NCBI GenBank assembly: GCA_965221785.1
Contig: CBDCSR010000002.1
Span: 806,001 to 870,000, forward strand
Reading direction: 5' to 3'
Source of the DNA: BD2-11 sp965221785
Lineage (GTDB): Bacteria > Gemmatimonadota > Gemmatimonadetes > Longimicrobiales > Gaopeijiaceae
Length of the DNA stretch: 64,000 bases
Shown here: one piece after another, positions 52,349 through 60,609 of the stretch
Position numbering within the stretch: position 1 is the first letter of the stretch
How the letters are laid out: every line of letters begins with the position of its first letter
Made by a program: the position numbers and the translations under genes
Notes under the pieces: model-generated
What the model saw: only the letters and a program-made list of their open reading frames with translations
Told to the model about the DNA's origin: nothing
Databases searched by the model: none

Positions 52349-52378
52349 CTATATCAGTGTCTATATACCTACTATATC
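52349..52378. promoter_or_regulatory. Three CTATAT repeats between divergent PadR and PQQ-dehydrogenase genes
   Basis: CTATATC (52349-52355), CTATATA (52361-52367) and CTATATC (52372-52378) lie 11-12 bases apart, about one turn of the helix, in an AT-rich gap between the divergent genes. This is the expected place for PadR binding and for both promoters, but no classical palindrome was seen. Confidence 0.4.
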
Positions 52379-52489
52379 GATGTTTCCATAGCGTGTCAAG
52401 GGGTCACGCTTGCCGCGCTACTGGCGCGCACGCCATCGGATGCCGAATTTGCCAGTGTTGATCGACGCACGTCCCTCCGGAGGAAACCC

Positions 52490-54526
52490 ATGTCATCGAC
52501 CAACCGAGGAAGCTTCGGGCCCGGCTTCGTCCTCGCCGCGCTGCTTGCGCTGACGACAGCGGTGCCCGCGCACGCGCAGGAACGCGGCAACCCGGACGGC
52601 GAGTGGCGCTTCCAGAGCGCCGACTCCTGGGGGACGCGCTACTCCCCGGTCGACCAGATCGACGCCTCCAACTTCGGCGACCTCGAAGTGGCCTGGGTGT
52701 GGCGGGCCGACAACTACGGGCCCGAGGTCGACCCGCAGATGAAGTCGACCCCGACCTACATCGACGGCATCCTGTATACGGTGGCGGGACAGCGCCGCAC
52801 GGTGGCCGCCATCGATCCCGCGACCGGCGAGACCATCTGGACGTACCGCGAGCCCAACACGACGCGCTGGGAGCGATCGATGCGCCAGAACTACGGCAAG
52901 GGCGTGGCGTACGGCGAAATCGATGGCCGGGGCGTCATCTACTACACCTCGCCGGGGTACTTCCTGCACGCGCTGGACGCGAAGACCGGCCGGCACCTGG
53001 AGGGTTTCGGCGAGCCGGTACCGGTCGAGGACTTCCCCGCGACCGGCGTCGTCGATCTGCTGGTGCCGCTGCTCGACGGCTGGGGGCCGTGGGAGGAGTA
53101 TGAGGGCGAATACGATGCCGACTACGGGATCCCGCGCGAACTCGGCTTCATCACCACCTCGTCGCCGCCCATCGTGGTGAACAACACCGTGGTGGTGGGC
53201 AACTCGGCCGAGCAGGGCTACAACCAGACCCGCGTCGAAAACGTGCCCGGCGACATCCTCGCCTTCGACGCGCGCACCGGGGACCACAAGTGGAAGTTCC
53301 ACGTGATCCCCCGCCCCGGCGAGTTCGGCCACGACACCTGGGAGAACGACGCCTGGATGTACACCGGGGACGTGTCCTCGTGGGCGCCCATGTCGGCCGA
53401 CCAGGAGCGGGGCATGGTCTACATCCCCACCAACCCGCCGACCATCGACTACTTCGGCGGCTTCCGGCCCGGCGACAACCTCTACGGCACCAGTGTGATC
53501 GCCCTCGACGCGGAGACCGGCGAGCGCGAGTGGCACTTCCAGACCGTGCACAACGACCAGTGGAACTACGACCTCCCCAACGTGCCCATCGTCGTCGATC
53601 TGGAGGTGGACGGGGAGTCGGTCCCGGCGGTGATCCAGACGTCGAAGACCGGGCAGATCTTCACCTTCAACCGCGAGACCGGCGAGCCCGTGTGGCCCAT
53701 CGAGGAGCGGGACGTGGTGCAGACCGTGGTGCCCGGCAACTGGACCGCCAACACGCAGCCGCATGTGACCCACCCCGAGCCCATGGAGCCCTTCGGCCTG
53801 GCCGAGGACCAGGTGATCGACTTCACGCCGGAGCTCCGCGCGGAGGCGCTCGAGGTTCTGAGCCGGTACCGGGTGGGCGGGCCCTTCATGCCGCGGCTCT
53901 ATCCGGATCACAACGAGGACGTGCTCGACAACATCCGCTGCTACGGGGGCCTGAACATCACCCACCCCGCGACCCTCGATCCCACCACGGGCATCCTCTA
54001 CGCCGCCAGCTCGCGCAACTGCAGCGGCGGCATGGTAATGCTCGGGATCGACGCAGACGACCCGGAGAATCCCCGGACCACCGGGACGACCATCGCGCAG
54101 TGGGTGGCGGGCCGTGGGGGCGCGCTGCCGCGGGTGCAGGGGCTGCCGATTCCGAAGCCGCCCTACAGCCGCATTTCCGCCTACGACATGAACACCGGCG
54201 AGCGCCTCTGGTGGATTCCCGTCGGCGACGTGCCCGAGGCGGTGGCCAACCATGCGGCGACCCAGGGCGTGGACCTGTCACGCGCCGGGAGCGGGGCCAC
54301 CTCGATCCAGATCGTGGCCGGGGATCTGCTGCTGGCCACCGAGGGATCGCGCGGGCCACCGGTGCTCAACGCCTTCGACAAGATGAGCGGCGAGTTCGTG
54401 GGCGAGGTCGAGATGCCGGGCGCTGGCCAGTACGGGATGATGACCTACAGCCACGAGGGCCGACAGCACATCGTGGTGCAGGTCGGAGCTCCCGGACGGC
54501 TGGTGGCGCTGAGGCTGCCGATGTAG
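52490..54526 (+). CDS. PQQ-dependent dehydrogenase (quinoprotein), exported
   Basis: Protein of 678 residues. A signal peptide precedes AHAQERG. The eight-bladed propeller shows typical tryptophan-docking repeats: VAAIDPATGETIWTYREP, ILAFDARTGDHKWKFHVIP, VIALDAETGEREWHFQTVHNDQW and TFNRETGEPVWPIEERDV. GEFGHDTWENDAW and HNDQWNYDLPNVP are conserved in PQQ alcohol/glucose dehydrogenase relatives. There is no CxxCH, so no fused cytochrome c. The substrate is unknown. The ATG at 52490 is fixed by GGAGGAAA just upstream; an upstream ATG at 52346 is in an AT-rich promoter region and is rejected. It diverges from the PadR gene and may be its target. Confidence 0.88.
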   Translation: MSSTNRGSFGPGFVLAALLALTTAVPAHAQERGNPDGEWRFQSADSWGTRYSPVDQIDASNFGDLEVAWVWRADNYGPEVDPQMKSTPTYIDGILYTVAGQRRTVAAIDPATGETIWTYREPNTTRWERSMRQNYGKGVAYGEIDGRGVIYYTSPGYFLHALDAKTGRHLEGFGEPVPVEDFPATGVVDLLVPLLDGWGPWEEYEGEYDADYGIPRELGFITTSSPPIVVNNTVVVGNSAEQGYNQTRVENVPGDILAFDARTGDHKWKFHVIPRPGEFGHDTWENDAWMYTGDVSSWAPMSADQERGMVYIPTNPPTIDYFGGFRPGDNLYGTSVIALDAETGEREWHFQTVHNDQWNYDLPNVPIVVDLEVDGESVPAVIQTSKTGQIFTFNRETGEPVWPIEERDVVQTVVPGNWTANTQPHVTHPEPMEPFGLAEDQVIDFTPELRAEALEVLSRYRVGGPFMPRLYPDHNEDVLDNIRCYGGLNITHPATLDPTTGILYAASSRNCSGGMVMLGIDADDPENPRTTGTTIAQWVAGRGGALPRVQGLPIPKPPYSRISAYDMNTGERLWWIPVGDVPEAVANHAATQGVDLSRAGSGATSIQIVAGDLLLATEGSRGPPVLNAFDKMSGEFVGEVEMPGAGQYGMMTYSHEGRQHIVVQVGAPGRLVALRLPM

Positions 54527-54529
54527 GGG

Positions 54530-55528
54530 TCAGAGCCGTCCGGCGTAGCGCTTTATCCAGGACGCGCGGCGGCCGTCCGGTGGAGTGATCGGTGGTCCCG
54601 GAACGGTCATGGTGCCGCGGCTGACGAAGACGGCGGCGCCACCCACCCGAACGGCGGTGATCCGGCCGGCGACCTTGTCGACCTCCACCCCGATGAGGCT
54701 GGGCCGGCCGATCTCCCCGCCCTGTGCGACCTGCCAGGTGAGGGTGCCGTTCAGGCGGCGGCTGGCGTCGCCCAGATAGCCTCCAAGCACCGCGGCCGCC
54801 GAGCCGGTCGCCGGATCCTCGGGCACGCCCGACCCGGGGGCGAACATGCGGACACGCACGTCCCCACCGTAGAGGTGGCACACCAGGTACACGTGGTGGG
54901 CCCACGAATCCGCGAGCATCTCCTGCCAGAGGGCCGTGTTCAGGACGGCACGGCGGAGGGCGGCAATGGTGTGCACCGGGATGACATGGAAGGGGAGGCC
55001 GCAGGACATCATGGCGGGCGTGAGCGGGCGGGGGGCCTCGCCGCCGAGGTCATCCGCCTCGAGGCCCACCATCGCGGCCAGCCGCTCCAGCGAGTGCGGC
55101 GACTCGCGCCGCTCCGGCAGCATCGACGTCGTGAACTGCGCGGACACCGGACGGCCGCCCCGGTACTTCACCGATACGGGCACGAGGCCGACGTTCTCTT
55201 CGAGCACCAGGTCGGCGTGTCCGTCCGCGGTCCGGCGAATGCCGCCCCGCCGCCGAACCGGTCGCGTGCTCGCCAGATAGATGGCGGCCCCGACCGTGGG
55301 ATGCCCCGCGAACGGTACCTCCACCTCGGGGGTGAAGATGCGCACGCGCGCCGTTCCCTCCGGCGTCTCCGGAGGCCCCAGAAACACCGTTTCGGCAAGG
55401 TTCATCTCGCGCCCGATCTTCTGCATGAGCTCCGCCGGCAGATGGGCCGCGTCCGGAAACACGCCGAGCGGGTTGCCGCCGAAGGTTTCCTCCGTGAAGA
55501 CATCGAGGGTTCTGAAGTCGAGTTCCAT
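54530..55528 (-). CDS. PhzF-family isomerase/epimerase
   Basis: Protein of 332 residues. The PhzF signature is visible: LDVFTEETFGGNPLGVFPDA at the N-terminus, MNLAETVFLGPP with the catalytic glutamate in the AET motif, FTPEVEVPFAGHPTVGAA and the second-domain EDPATGSAAAVLGGYLG. The family contains phenazine-biosynthesis isomerase and many proteins of unknown substrate, and no phenazine genes are nearby. It converges on the PQQ gene with a 3-base gap. Confidence 0.92.
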   Translation of the reverse strand: MELDFRTLDVFTEETFGGNPLGVFPDAAHLPAELMQKIGREMNLAETVFLGPPETPEGTARVRIFTPEVEVPFAGHPTVGAAIYLASTRPVRRRGGIRRTADGHADLVLEENVGLVPVSVKYRGGRPVSAQFTTSMLPERRESPHSLERLAAMVGLEADDLGGEAPRPLTPAMMSCGLPFHVIPVHTIAALRRAVLNTALWQEMLADSWAHHVYLVCHLYGGDVRVRMFAPGSGVPEDPATGSAAAVLGGYLGDASRRLNGTLTWQVAQGGEIGRPSLIGVEVDKVAGRITAVRVGGAAVFVSRGTMTVPGPPITPPDGRRASWIKRYAGRL

Positions 55529-55639
55529 GCCGAGCCACCCATCCGCCGAAGTTCACGAGACTGCCTACCAGAAGACGGAGAACCACACTATCTTACACGC
55601 CCTGCGGCTCTCCGTCAGCGGGTTGACGGGGCGTCAACT

Positions 55640-55680
55640 GGGCCTGTAGCTCAGTCGGTTAGAGCGCACGCCTGATAATC
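55640..55680 (+). tRNA. 5' half of tRNA-Ile(GAU), interrupted after the anticodon loop
   Basis: The sequence matches a bacterial tRNA-Ile from the acceptor 5' strand (GGGCCTG) through the D-arm (TAGCTCAG...GGTTAGAG), the anticodon 5' stem (CGCACGC) and loop (CTGATAA, anticodon GAT). The expected 3' anticodon stem GCGTG is replaced by unrelated sequence starting TCGATC. No matching variable loop, T-arm or acceptor 3' strand was found in the next few hundred bases. This is a strong sign of an insertion or rearrangement at this spot. Either the tRNA function was lost, with another copy elsewhere, or the 3' half lies beyond the window. Confidence 0.8.
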
Positions 55681-56096
55681 GATCAAAAGCGGGCCGTGAA
55701 TCACGGCAAGAAATCTCCTAAGTTCAATCAGGACTGCACGATCTGCGCTTCTTGCCGATGGATCTTGTCTGGTTCAACCGGGCCGAAATAGCTGGAAAAC
55801 TGCACCAAATGGCGGGCATTCGGCGTGACCGCTAACCGGTCCAATGGTAGTGTCTCTGGTCGCCGCGGGCTTCTCGCCAGCGCGGAAGCGGCTGGACCCG
55901 GCGGAGGCAGTCAGATCAGTGCCGCGAACATCGGGTTCGTTACATCATCCGGTTTCATCCGCCCATTGGGCGTCTCACGCTTCGGCTTGCCGTGTGGTGC
56001 GAGTGCGAACCCAGCCCACACGACCACCGCCCCATCGATTCCTGTTCCGCCTCACCTCATGGTTGCGTCATGGGGCCGCCGTACCCGATCCGTCCG
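55681..56096. other. About 415 bases with no supported gene at the island edge
   Basis: Short open frames on the plus strand (55825-56200) overlap each other and look irregular. No integrase, direct repeat of the tRNA or CRISPR unit was recognised. It may hold the remains of the attachment-side end of the island. Confidence 0.45.
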
Positions 56097-57002
56097 TTAC
56101 TGCCGCCGCGTCGACAGGTGATCCAGGTCGAGCGGATCGCTCTCGACGTAGTCGCGGCCGGTCAGGTCATCCAGATCTAGGACCACGCCGTCCACACTGA
56201 CGAAGCGCTCGAATGTTGACCGCGGCTGTGGCAAAGCTCTTAGGCAGTGCTCCCAATCCTGGGTTTCGAATGCTGGCTCGTCGTCATTGCGGATGAACCA
56301 GAACATCAATTCCACGGCGTCGGCGTCCCAAGATGGGGCCGCTCTCACTCTGATTTCGCGGAGCGCTCGGAGAGCACGCCCCTCATCGCTCTGCTTGTCG
56401 TGTTTCTCCAACATCTGGTCCTCCAGCGGTCTAGCGAACTCCACGAAGTCATTGGGGAACGCCGTCCTCGCTCGCTTGCGTGCCAGTGCCAGGGCGAAAC
56501 GACGCGCGTCCCCGTCCGTCCGACACCCCTCGATCCGCTCCCAAACTGCCACAACTCCCTTCTCGACCGTCATCACTCGGTCGAGGTCGGCCACGAGGCG
56601 GCGGTCTGCCACTCCCGGAATGAAGCCGTAGCGTGGCCTTCGACCCCGCTCGATCTCGCGGAGCACCCGATCATCTACCTGGACCAGCGGGCTGACCTCG
56701 GCGAACGGGCGATCAACGCAGCTTCGGACAAGGTCACAGGTCTGCGTGAGGACTGCGAAACCACGCACGAGCGTCTCGGCGTACTCGACCCCTTCGACGA
56801 CCGCCGCTTTACCGTCGTCGGTCAGTGGGTCTTCCATGTTTGTCCGAAACAGAAACCAGTCGTCCCCGATGACGCAGTCGCCCTGACGCCAGGTCGCGAT
56901 TCTCTGATCGACCTGGCCACTGCCGGGATCGTCAGCCACGCCCACGCCGCTGGCCCCTTGCGGTTCGAGCGGCGCGTGCACGCCCTGGTTCCTGGTGTAC
57001 AC
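56097..57002 (-). CDS. Uncharacterised protein with an LTQTCDLV motif, in a TIGR04255/XRE cluster
   Basis: Protein of up to 301 residues with a segment GFAVLTQTCDLVRSCVDRPFAEVSPLV at about 80-106 and a C-terminal stretch rich in acidic residues (VDGVVLDLDDLTGRDYVESDPLDLD). The cysteine-containing LTQTCDLV motif recurs in hypothetical proteins beside XRE and TIGR04255 genes as I remember them, but no function is known to me. The stated start overlaps the preceding gene by 71 bases. A start nearer WRQGDCVIG is plausible. Part of a minus-strand operon with the XRE and TIGR04255 genes. Confidence 0.6.
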   Translation of the reverse strand: MYTRNQGVHAPLEPQGASGVGVADDPGSGQVDQRIATWRQGDCVIGDDWFLFRTNMEDPLTDDGKAAVVEGVEYAETLVRGFAVLTQTCDLVRSCVDRPFAEVSPLVQVDDRVLREIERGRRPRYGFIPGVADRRLVADLDRVMTVEKGVVAVWERIEGCRTDGDARRFALALARKRARTAFPNDFVEFARPLEDQMLEKHDKQSDEGRALRALREIRVRAAPSWDADAVELMFWFIRNDDEPAFETQDWEHCLRALPQPRSTFERFVSVDGVVLDLDDLTGRDYVESDPLDLDHLSTRRQ

Positions 57003-57645
57003 GGTCGCTCTTCGCGCCGTAGAGCTGGTCGGGCGGGAGCGGCTTACGCGCAGTCTGGGCCGCTGTACTGAGCTGGGTTAGCACCGGGACGAGGCGCGTC
57101 CGCCCTCGACCAAGGGCGACACGTGCTTCCTGAAACCGCTGGTCCGCCAACATTTCAAACGCCGTCGTGCCCTCCCGGGCATCAAGCAGAGCCGCACGCG
57201 TGCTGCGTGCTGTGCCACGGTTAGCATCTCGGACAACATCCAGCACACGCATGAGCCGTTCATGGTTGCTGGCGTTCAACGACTTCCCACTGGCCCAGAA
57301 GTGGACGCTCCGACGCGATACCCCGAACAGCCCAGCGAGCTGTTCCCATGTCAGGCCAGAGATTCGACGCAGCTCAGACACGGCCTTACGGGTGGCCTCA
57401 GTCTCGTTCTCCACCTGTGTCGCCACCGGGTCGTGGCTTGTTCCGCTGGCGGTCGTGGCGGATTCGTGTTTGTACGGTGCGTCCCAGACGGTCGTAGGCT
57501 CTGCGGACGACGTGCCAGCGATCGACAACGCGCCGCCGACCGTGATCACCAACAGCGAGGGACGATCCCGGACACCGGCGAGACCGGTAAAGGATGTCGT
57601 TCCGTCACTTACGGGCGACTCGCGTAGCGTGGACTCCAGATTCAT
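56932..57645 (-). CDS. XRE-family helix-turn-helix protein, TIGR04255 partner
   Basis: Protein of 237 residues. A Cro/C1-type helix-turn-helix lies at about 85-135 (AVSELRRISGLTWEQLAGLFGVSRRSVHFWASGKSL). A polar N-terminal ~80 residues and a helical C-terminus follow. Its ATG overlaps the TIGR04255 stop by four bases, so they are coupled. It probably represses the operon or acts as the antitoxin-like partner. The final ~40 residues are basic low-complexity sequence that overlaps the next gene. Confidence 0.7.
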   Translation of the reverse strand: MNLESTLRESPVSDGTTSFTGLAGVRDRPSLLVITVGGALSIAGTSSAEPTTVWDAPYKHESATTASGTSHDPVATQVENETEATRKAVSELRRISGLTWEQLAGLFGVSRRSVHFWASGKSLNASNHERLMRVLDVVRDANRGTARSTRAALLDAREGTTAFEMLADQRFQEARVALGRGRTRLVPVLTQLSTAAQTARKPLPPDQLYGAKSDRVHQEPGRARAARTARGQRRGRG

Positions 57646-58451
57646 GGGTCACCTCCGTATCGTCGCAGAAACTCGTTCGTTACCGCCCAGCGGAAGATGC
57701 TATAGATGCGTTCGGCGAAGCCTCGAGCCTGCTCGACCACCGAATCGACGTCGAGTTGCCGGCTGCCTGCCTGAAATGACTGGAAGGCGTCGGTATCCAA
57801 GATCCAACTGCGCTCGTCGATAGCGTCCAGCGCACCAGGGTCAATCGTGCTTCGGGGCGCCAGCAGTCCCCAGCGGGCGGTAATCTGACCCGCGTTACCG
57901 GGCAGATGGAATAGGTTTTCTGAGACGGCGTGCTGAGCACGTGCGGCGAGTGGGGATACGAGAACGCCCGCTACTTCCGGGCGAACGAGCTGGGGAAGAG
58001 AGGTCAGGTTCTCCCCGGACACGCGATCGATGTAACGCACGCCGAGGCGGTCCAATACCCGCGGATCGACGTGCTCCTTGAGTGCTTCCAAGACCTGCTT
58101 CAACCGCTTCATGAAGTCTTCGCGGCTCGTGTATTTCGTAGTCTCCAGCGCGAGGAAGTCGGGTGCCAATGTGACACGCCATGCCCCTCTTGCTTCGGTG
58201 AACCGCCATAAGGTGTTCGCGCGTGTGTCCACCACTCCCTGTGAGCCCAGGACGACGCTGCGTCCCTCCTCAGAACGCAGCACCGGGTAGAACTCCCGAA
58301 TGGCCTCCTGAAACGACGCGATGAACTCCCGCTTCTCCAACGACGCGATGAGCGGAAAGCGCACTTGGGCGATGACTCGTACCAGTGGTGGGTCGGTTAG
58401 CGGTACCTCGGGTGGGGGTGGTCCCGCCAGAGGCGTGTCGGCAGTATTCAC
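57642..58451 (-). CDS. TIGR04255 family protein
   Basis: Protein of 269 residues from a GTG at 58451 (VNTADTPLAGPPPPEVPLTDPPLVRVIAQVRFP). The pattern PPLVRVIAQVRFPLIASL, the middle WRVTLAPDFLALETTKYTSREDFMKRL, and LGVRYIDRVSGENL match TIGR04255, a sporadically distributed family common near defence and phage-related genes, with unknown activity. An in-frame ATG at 58715 would add 88 residues of irregular, cysteine-containing sequence that lies in the probable divergent promoter, so it is not chosen. The next gene on the minus strand is coupled to it. Confidence 0.8.
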   Translation of the reverse strand: MNTADTPLAGPPPPEVPLTDPPLVRVIAQVRFPLIASLEKREFIASFQEAIREFYPVLRSEEGRSVVLGSQGVVDTRANTLWRFTEARGAWRVTLAPDFLALETTKYTSREDFMKRLKQVLEALKEHVDPRVLDRLGVRYIDRVSGENLTSLPQLVRPEVAGVLVSPLAARAQHAVSENLFHLPGNAGQITARWGLLAPRSTIDPGALDAIDERSWILDTDAFQSFQAGSRQLDVDSVVEQARGFAERIYSIFRWAVTNEFLRRYGGDP

Positions 58452-58739
58452 GTAACGGGCTCGTCTCTCGATGAACGGCGTGGCTATGCGGTGGCTCGCT
58501 AGAGTATCATACCGCACAGCGGTCCATTTGTGAAGTAGAGTGTGAAATAAGCCCGGAGGGTTGCTCAGCTCGCGGTCAGAAAAACCGTGGATGGGGGCCA
58601 GTTGGCGTTCTACGGCCTGGACACGCACCCTCACTTCCGAGCTACATCGTATCCACCGTCCCGTGGCCGTCCCACACTGTTGCACGCGCGCGGCCACCGT
58701 GTTACGTTGCATCACAACGAGAATACAGGGAGCGAAACC

Positions 58740-59147
58740 ATGGCAGACAAGGGAGAAGCCAGCTTGTCGTTTCGGGCGAATGCGGCGGATCTAGCATCGA
58801 TGCTGGCCATCGGCGAGCACATCACCGATTTGACGCGAAACATCGATCCTGATTCCTCCGTGACGGGCACGCCCTCTCGCGCTGGGATCATCAGGTATGC
58901 CATTCGACAGGTTGGTCATCTGGTTCAGACACCTGCTGGGCGGAGGGTGTTGACCTACGCGGGGCGCAAGGAGCTTCGGATGTATCGCCGAGCGCAGCAG
59001 ACCGCCTTTGGCGGCTGGTGGCATTGGGTTGAGACGTGCTCCGGGTGGCCTACGACGAACTTCCTTGAGCAACTTGACCGCCCGCCGGCAGATGCCCTTT
59101 GCCGTACGTGCAGAGCATTGGAAGCGAACGAACAGAGACACAGTTAG
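58740..59147 (+). CDS. Small RHH/zinc-finger-like protein at the head of the ubiquitin-like operon
   Basis: Protein of 135 residues. Residues 44-58 (TPSRAGIIRYAIRQVG) look like the second helix region of a ribbon-helix-helix domain following a strand-like N-terminus. The C-terminus has H95, C100, C121 and C124 in HWVETC ... LCRTC, a zinc-binding spacing like a treble-clef finger. It could be a transcription regulator of the operon or a DNA/RNA sensor. No named family was recognised. The start is preceded by GGGAGCG. It lies 20 bases upstream of the Ubl gene. Confidence 0.62.
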   Translation: MADKGEASLSFRANAADLASMLAIGEHITDLTRNIDPDSSVTGTPSRAGIIRYAIRQVGHLVQTPAGRRVLTYAGRKELRMYRRAQQTAFGGWWHWVETCSGWPTTNFLEQLDRPPADALCRTCRALEANEQRHS

Positions 59148-59167
59148 ACAACGAGAAGGAGTGCAAC

Positions 59168-59461
59168 ATGCCGCAAGGACCTGGAAACGGCGATGGACCC
59201 AACGGACCGACGGGGATCGTCAAGGAGCTGACCGTTTACATCAATGCTCGGTCGGTGCTGTGGGACGAGCCGACCATCAGTTTTATGCAGGTGGTCGAAG
59301 AGTGGAACAAACTGGACCCGGATCGACACGTGATCGGTGACCTTCCGGGGATCAACTGGACGGCGCAGGATGGAACAACCGGGATTTTCTATCCGTCGGA
59401 TGAACCAATGTCCGTGGTTGACGAACTGTCGTTCAAGATCGACGACTCCTATCTCGCCTAG
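59168..59461 (+). CDS. Ubiquitin-like protein of the multiubiquitin type
   Basis: Protein of 97 residues. After a Gly/Pro/Asn-rich leader of about 18 residues (MPQGPGNGDGPNGPTG) there is one beta-grasp-like domain: KELTVYINARSVLWD (strands 1-2), ISFMQVVEEWNKL (helix), then strands GTTGIFYPSDEPMSVVDELSFKIDD. The order and spacing match multiubiquitin domains, whose strand 1 carries a pattern like VxVNxR. It ends ...SYLA, with no C-terminal Gly-Gly. Either the conjugation chemistry differs or the true C-terminus is exposed by cleavage. GAGAAGGAG precedes the start. It lies 10 bases before the E1-like gene. Confidence 0.75.
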   Translation: MPQGPGNGDGPNGPTGIVKELTVYINARSVLWDEPTISFMQVVEEWNKLDPDRHVIGDLPGINWTAQDGTTGIFYPSDEPMSVVDELSFKIDDSYLA

Positions 59462-59471
59462 GGGGAAGCTC

Positions 59472-60608
59472 GTGTCTGAGCATGAATCACTGGCTCGTCG
59501 TGAAGCGGAGCGGCGTGGGTGGACCATCGAGCGTCGAACCCTAGAAGCAGGTGCACTAGGTGTGCCTTGCTTTATCGCGCCGAATACCGCAGGCACGTGT
59601 GACATCTGGGTAGGTACCGCATCAAACAAAGATGAACTGAAGGCAAGCCACGACTGGCAACAGGGTGCTCCGCACACGGCCAATGTACGAGGGCTTTCCG
59701 ATGGTCGATTGTACGACCGTTCTGGCCATGAGTTTAACAACGGCGTGATTGGGCGAGCTGATTCCGGCCTTGTTCTTTCGATCAAGTTGAAAGGCCGCGA
59801 GTATGAGGACGCGTGGGAAGCACTAAACAATTACGTTAAGCAGATATACGCGCTGTTTCTTGGTCGATCCGCATCGAGTCAGGATGCGCCCCCACGCCCT
59901 TACACGTTCGATGTCCTTGGTGACCAACTCCCAGAAGCGGTGGAGTGGAGGGGTCTGGTAGCTGAAGAGCGCGTGGCCATCGTCGGACTTGGCGGTGTTG
60001 GCGCATGGATAGCAGACTTTGTCATCAAGGCCGATGCTCGAGAGATTCATGGCTGGGATTACGACTGCATCGAACCCAAGAACATACTTCGCATGCCCGG
60101 CGGACTTGATCCACGTGTCTGGATCGGCAGATCAAAAGCCGATTGGTTCCAGGAGACCTACTCCCTCACCCACACTAACGTTCATGGCCACAACGTGAAG
60201 GTACTCCCTGGCAACGTGCAGGAAGTCATCGAAGGAACCACGTTCGCTTTCGTAGCCGTGGACGACGCTGACCACCGGATGTTGGTATGTGACGCGCTGG
60301 CCAACGCGCGAATCCCGTTCGTTGTCGCAGGACTCTCGCTAGTACGTAAGGACAAGCGCGTCAAGGTTTCCATGCGGATAATAACCGCCCATGGCGGTGT
60401 GTCCTCTTGGAGGGAGGCAATCCCTCAAGTTGGCCAGGCCGGACAGGACGACTACGGAAGCCTCGATCTACCCGACGTATACTCGATGGCGGCGGGCTGG
60501 GCAGTTCAGGCGTGGCGAAAGGTACGCGGGCAATTCTGGCAAGAGAAAAGGGAGGAGTGCCTAGACTATAGTGTTAGCGATCAATCTCTCATAGTGCGAG
60601 GGATCTAA
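59472..60608 (+). CDS. E1/ThiF-type activating enzyme with an uncharacterised N-terminal domain
   Basis: Protein of 378 residues from a GTG. Residues of about 168-330 are the E1/ThiF adenylation fold: VAIVGLGGVGAWIADFVIKA (nucleotide motif), HGWDYDCIEPKNILRMPGG (metal Asp, Asn and Arg of the N..R motif), GRSKADWF (Lys) and VAVDDADHRMLVCDALANARIPFVVAGLSL. It should adenylate the C-terminus of the adjacent Ubl. Residues 1-160 (WTIERRTLEAGALGVPCFIA ... LLSIKLKGREYEDAWEAL-like) have no recognised fold. An E2-like domain fused here is possible but not shown. The next gene begins one base after the stop. Confidence 0.85.
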   Translation: MSEHESLARREAERRGWTIERRTLEAGALGVPCFIAPNTAGTCDIWVGTASNKDELKASHDWQQGAPHTANVRGLSDGRLYDRSGHEFNNGVIGRADSGLVLSIKLKGREYEDAWEALNNYVKQIYALFLGRSASSQDAPPRPYTFDVLGDQLPEAVEWRGLVAEERVAIVGLGGVGAWIADFVIKADAREIHGWDYDCIEPKNILRMPGGLDPRVWIGRSKADWFQETYSLTHTNVHGHNVKVLPGNVQEVIEGTTFAFVAVDDADHRMLVCDALANARIPFVVAGLSLVRKDKRVKVSMRIITAHGGVSSWREAIPQVGQAGQDDYGSLDLPDVYSMAAGWAVQAWRKVRGQFWQEKREECLDYSVSDQSLIVRGI

Positions 60609-60609
60609 A

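Noticed and set aside
55681..55760. Group I intron in the tRNA-Ile gene
   Set aside because: GTTCAATCAGGACT vaguely resembles the intron R element, but no pairing S element, guide pairing or 3' tRNA half was found.
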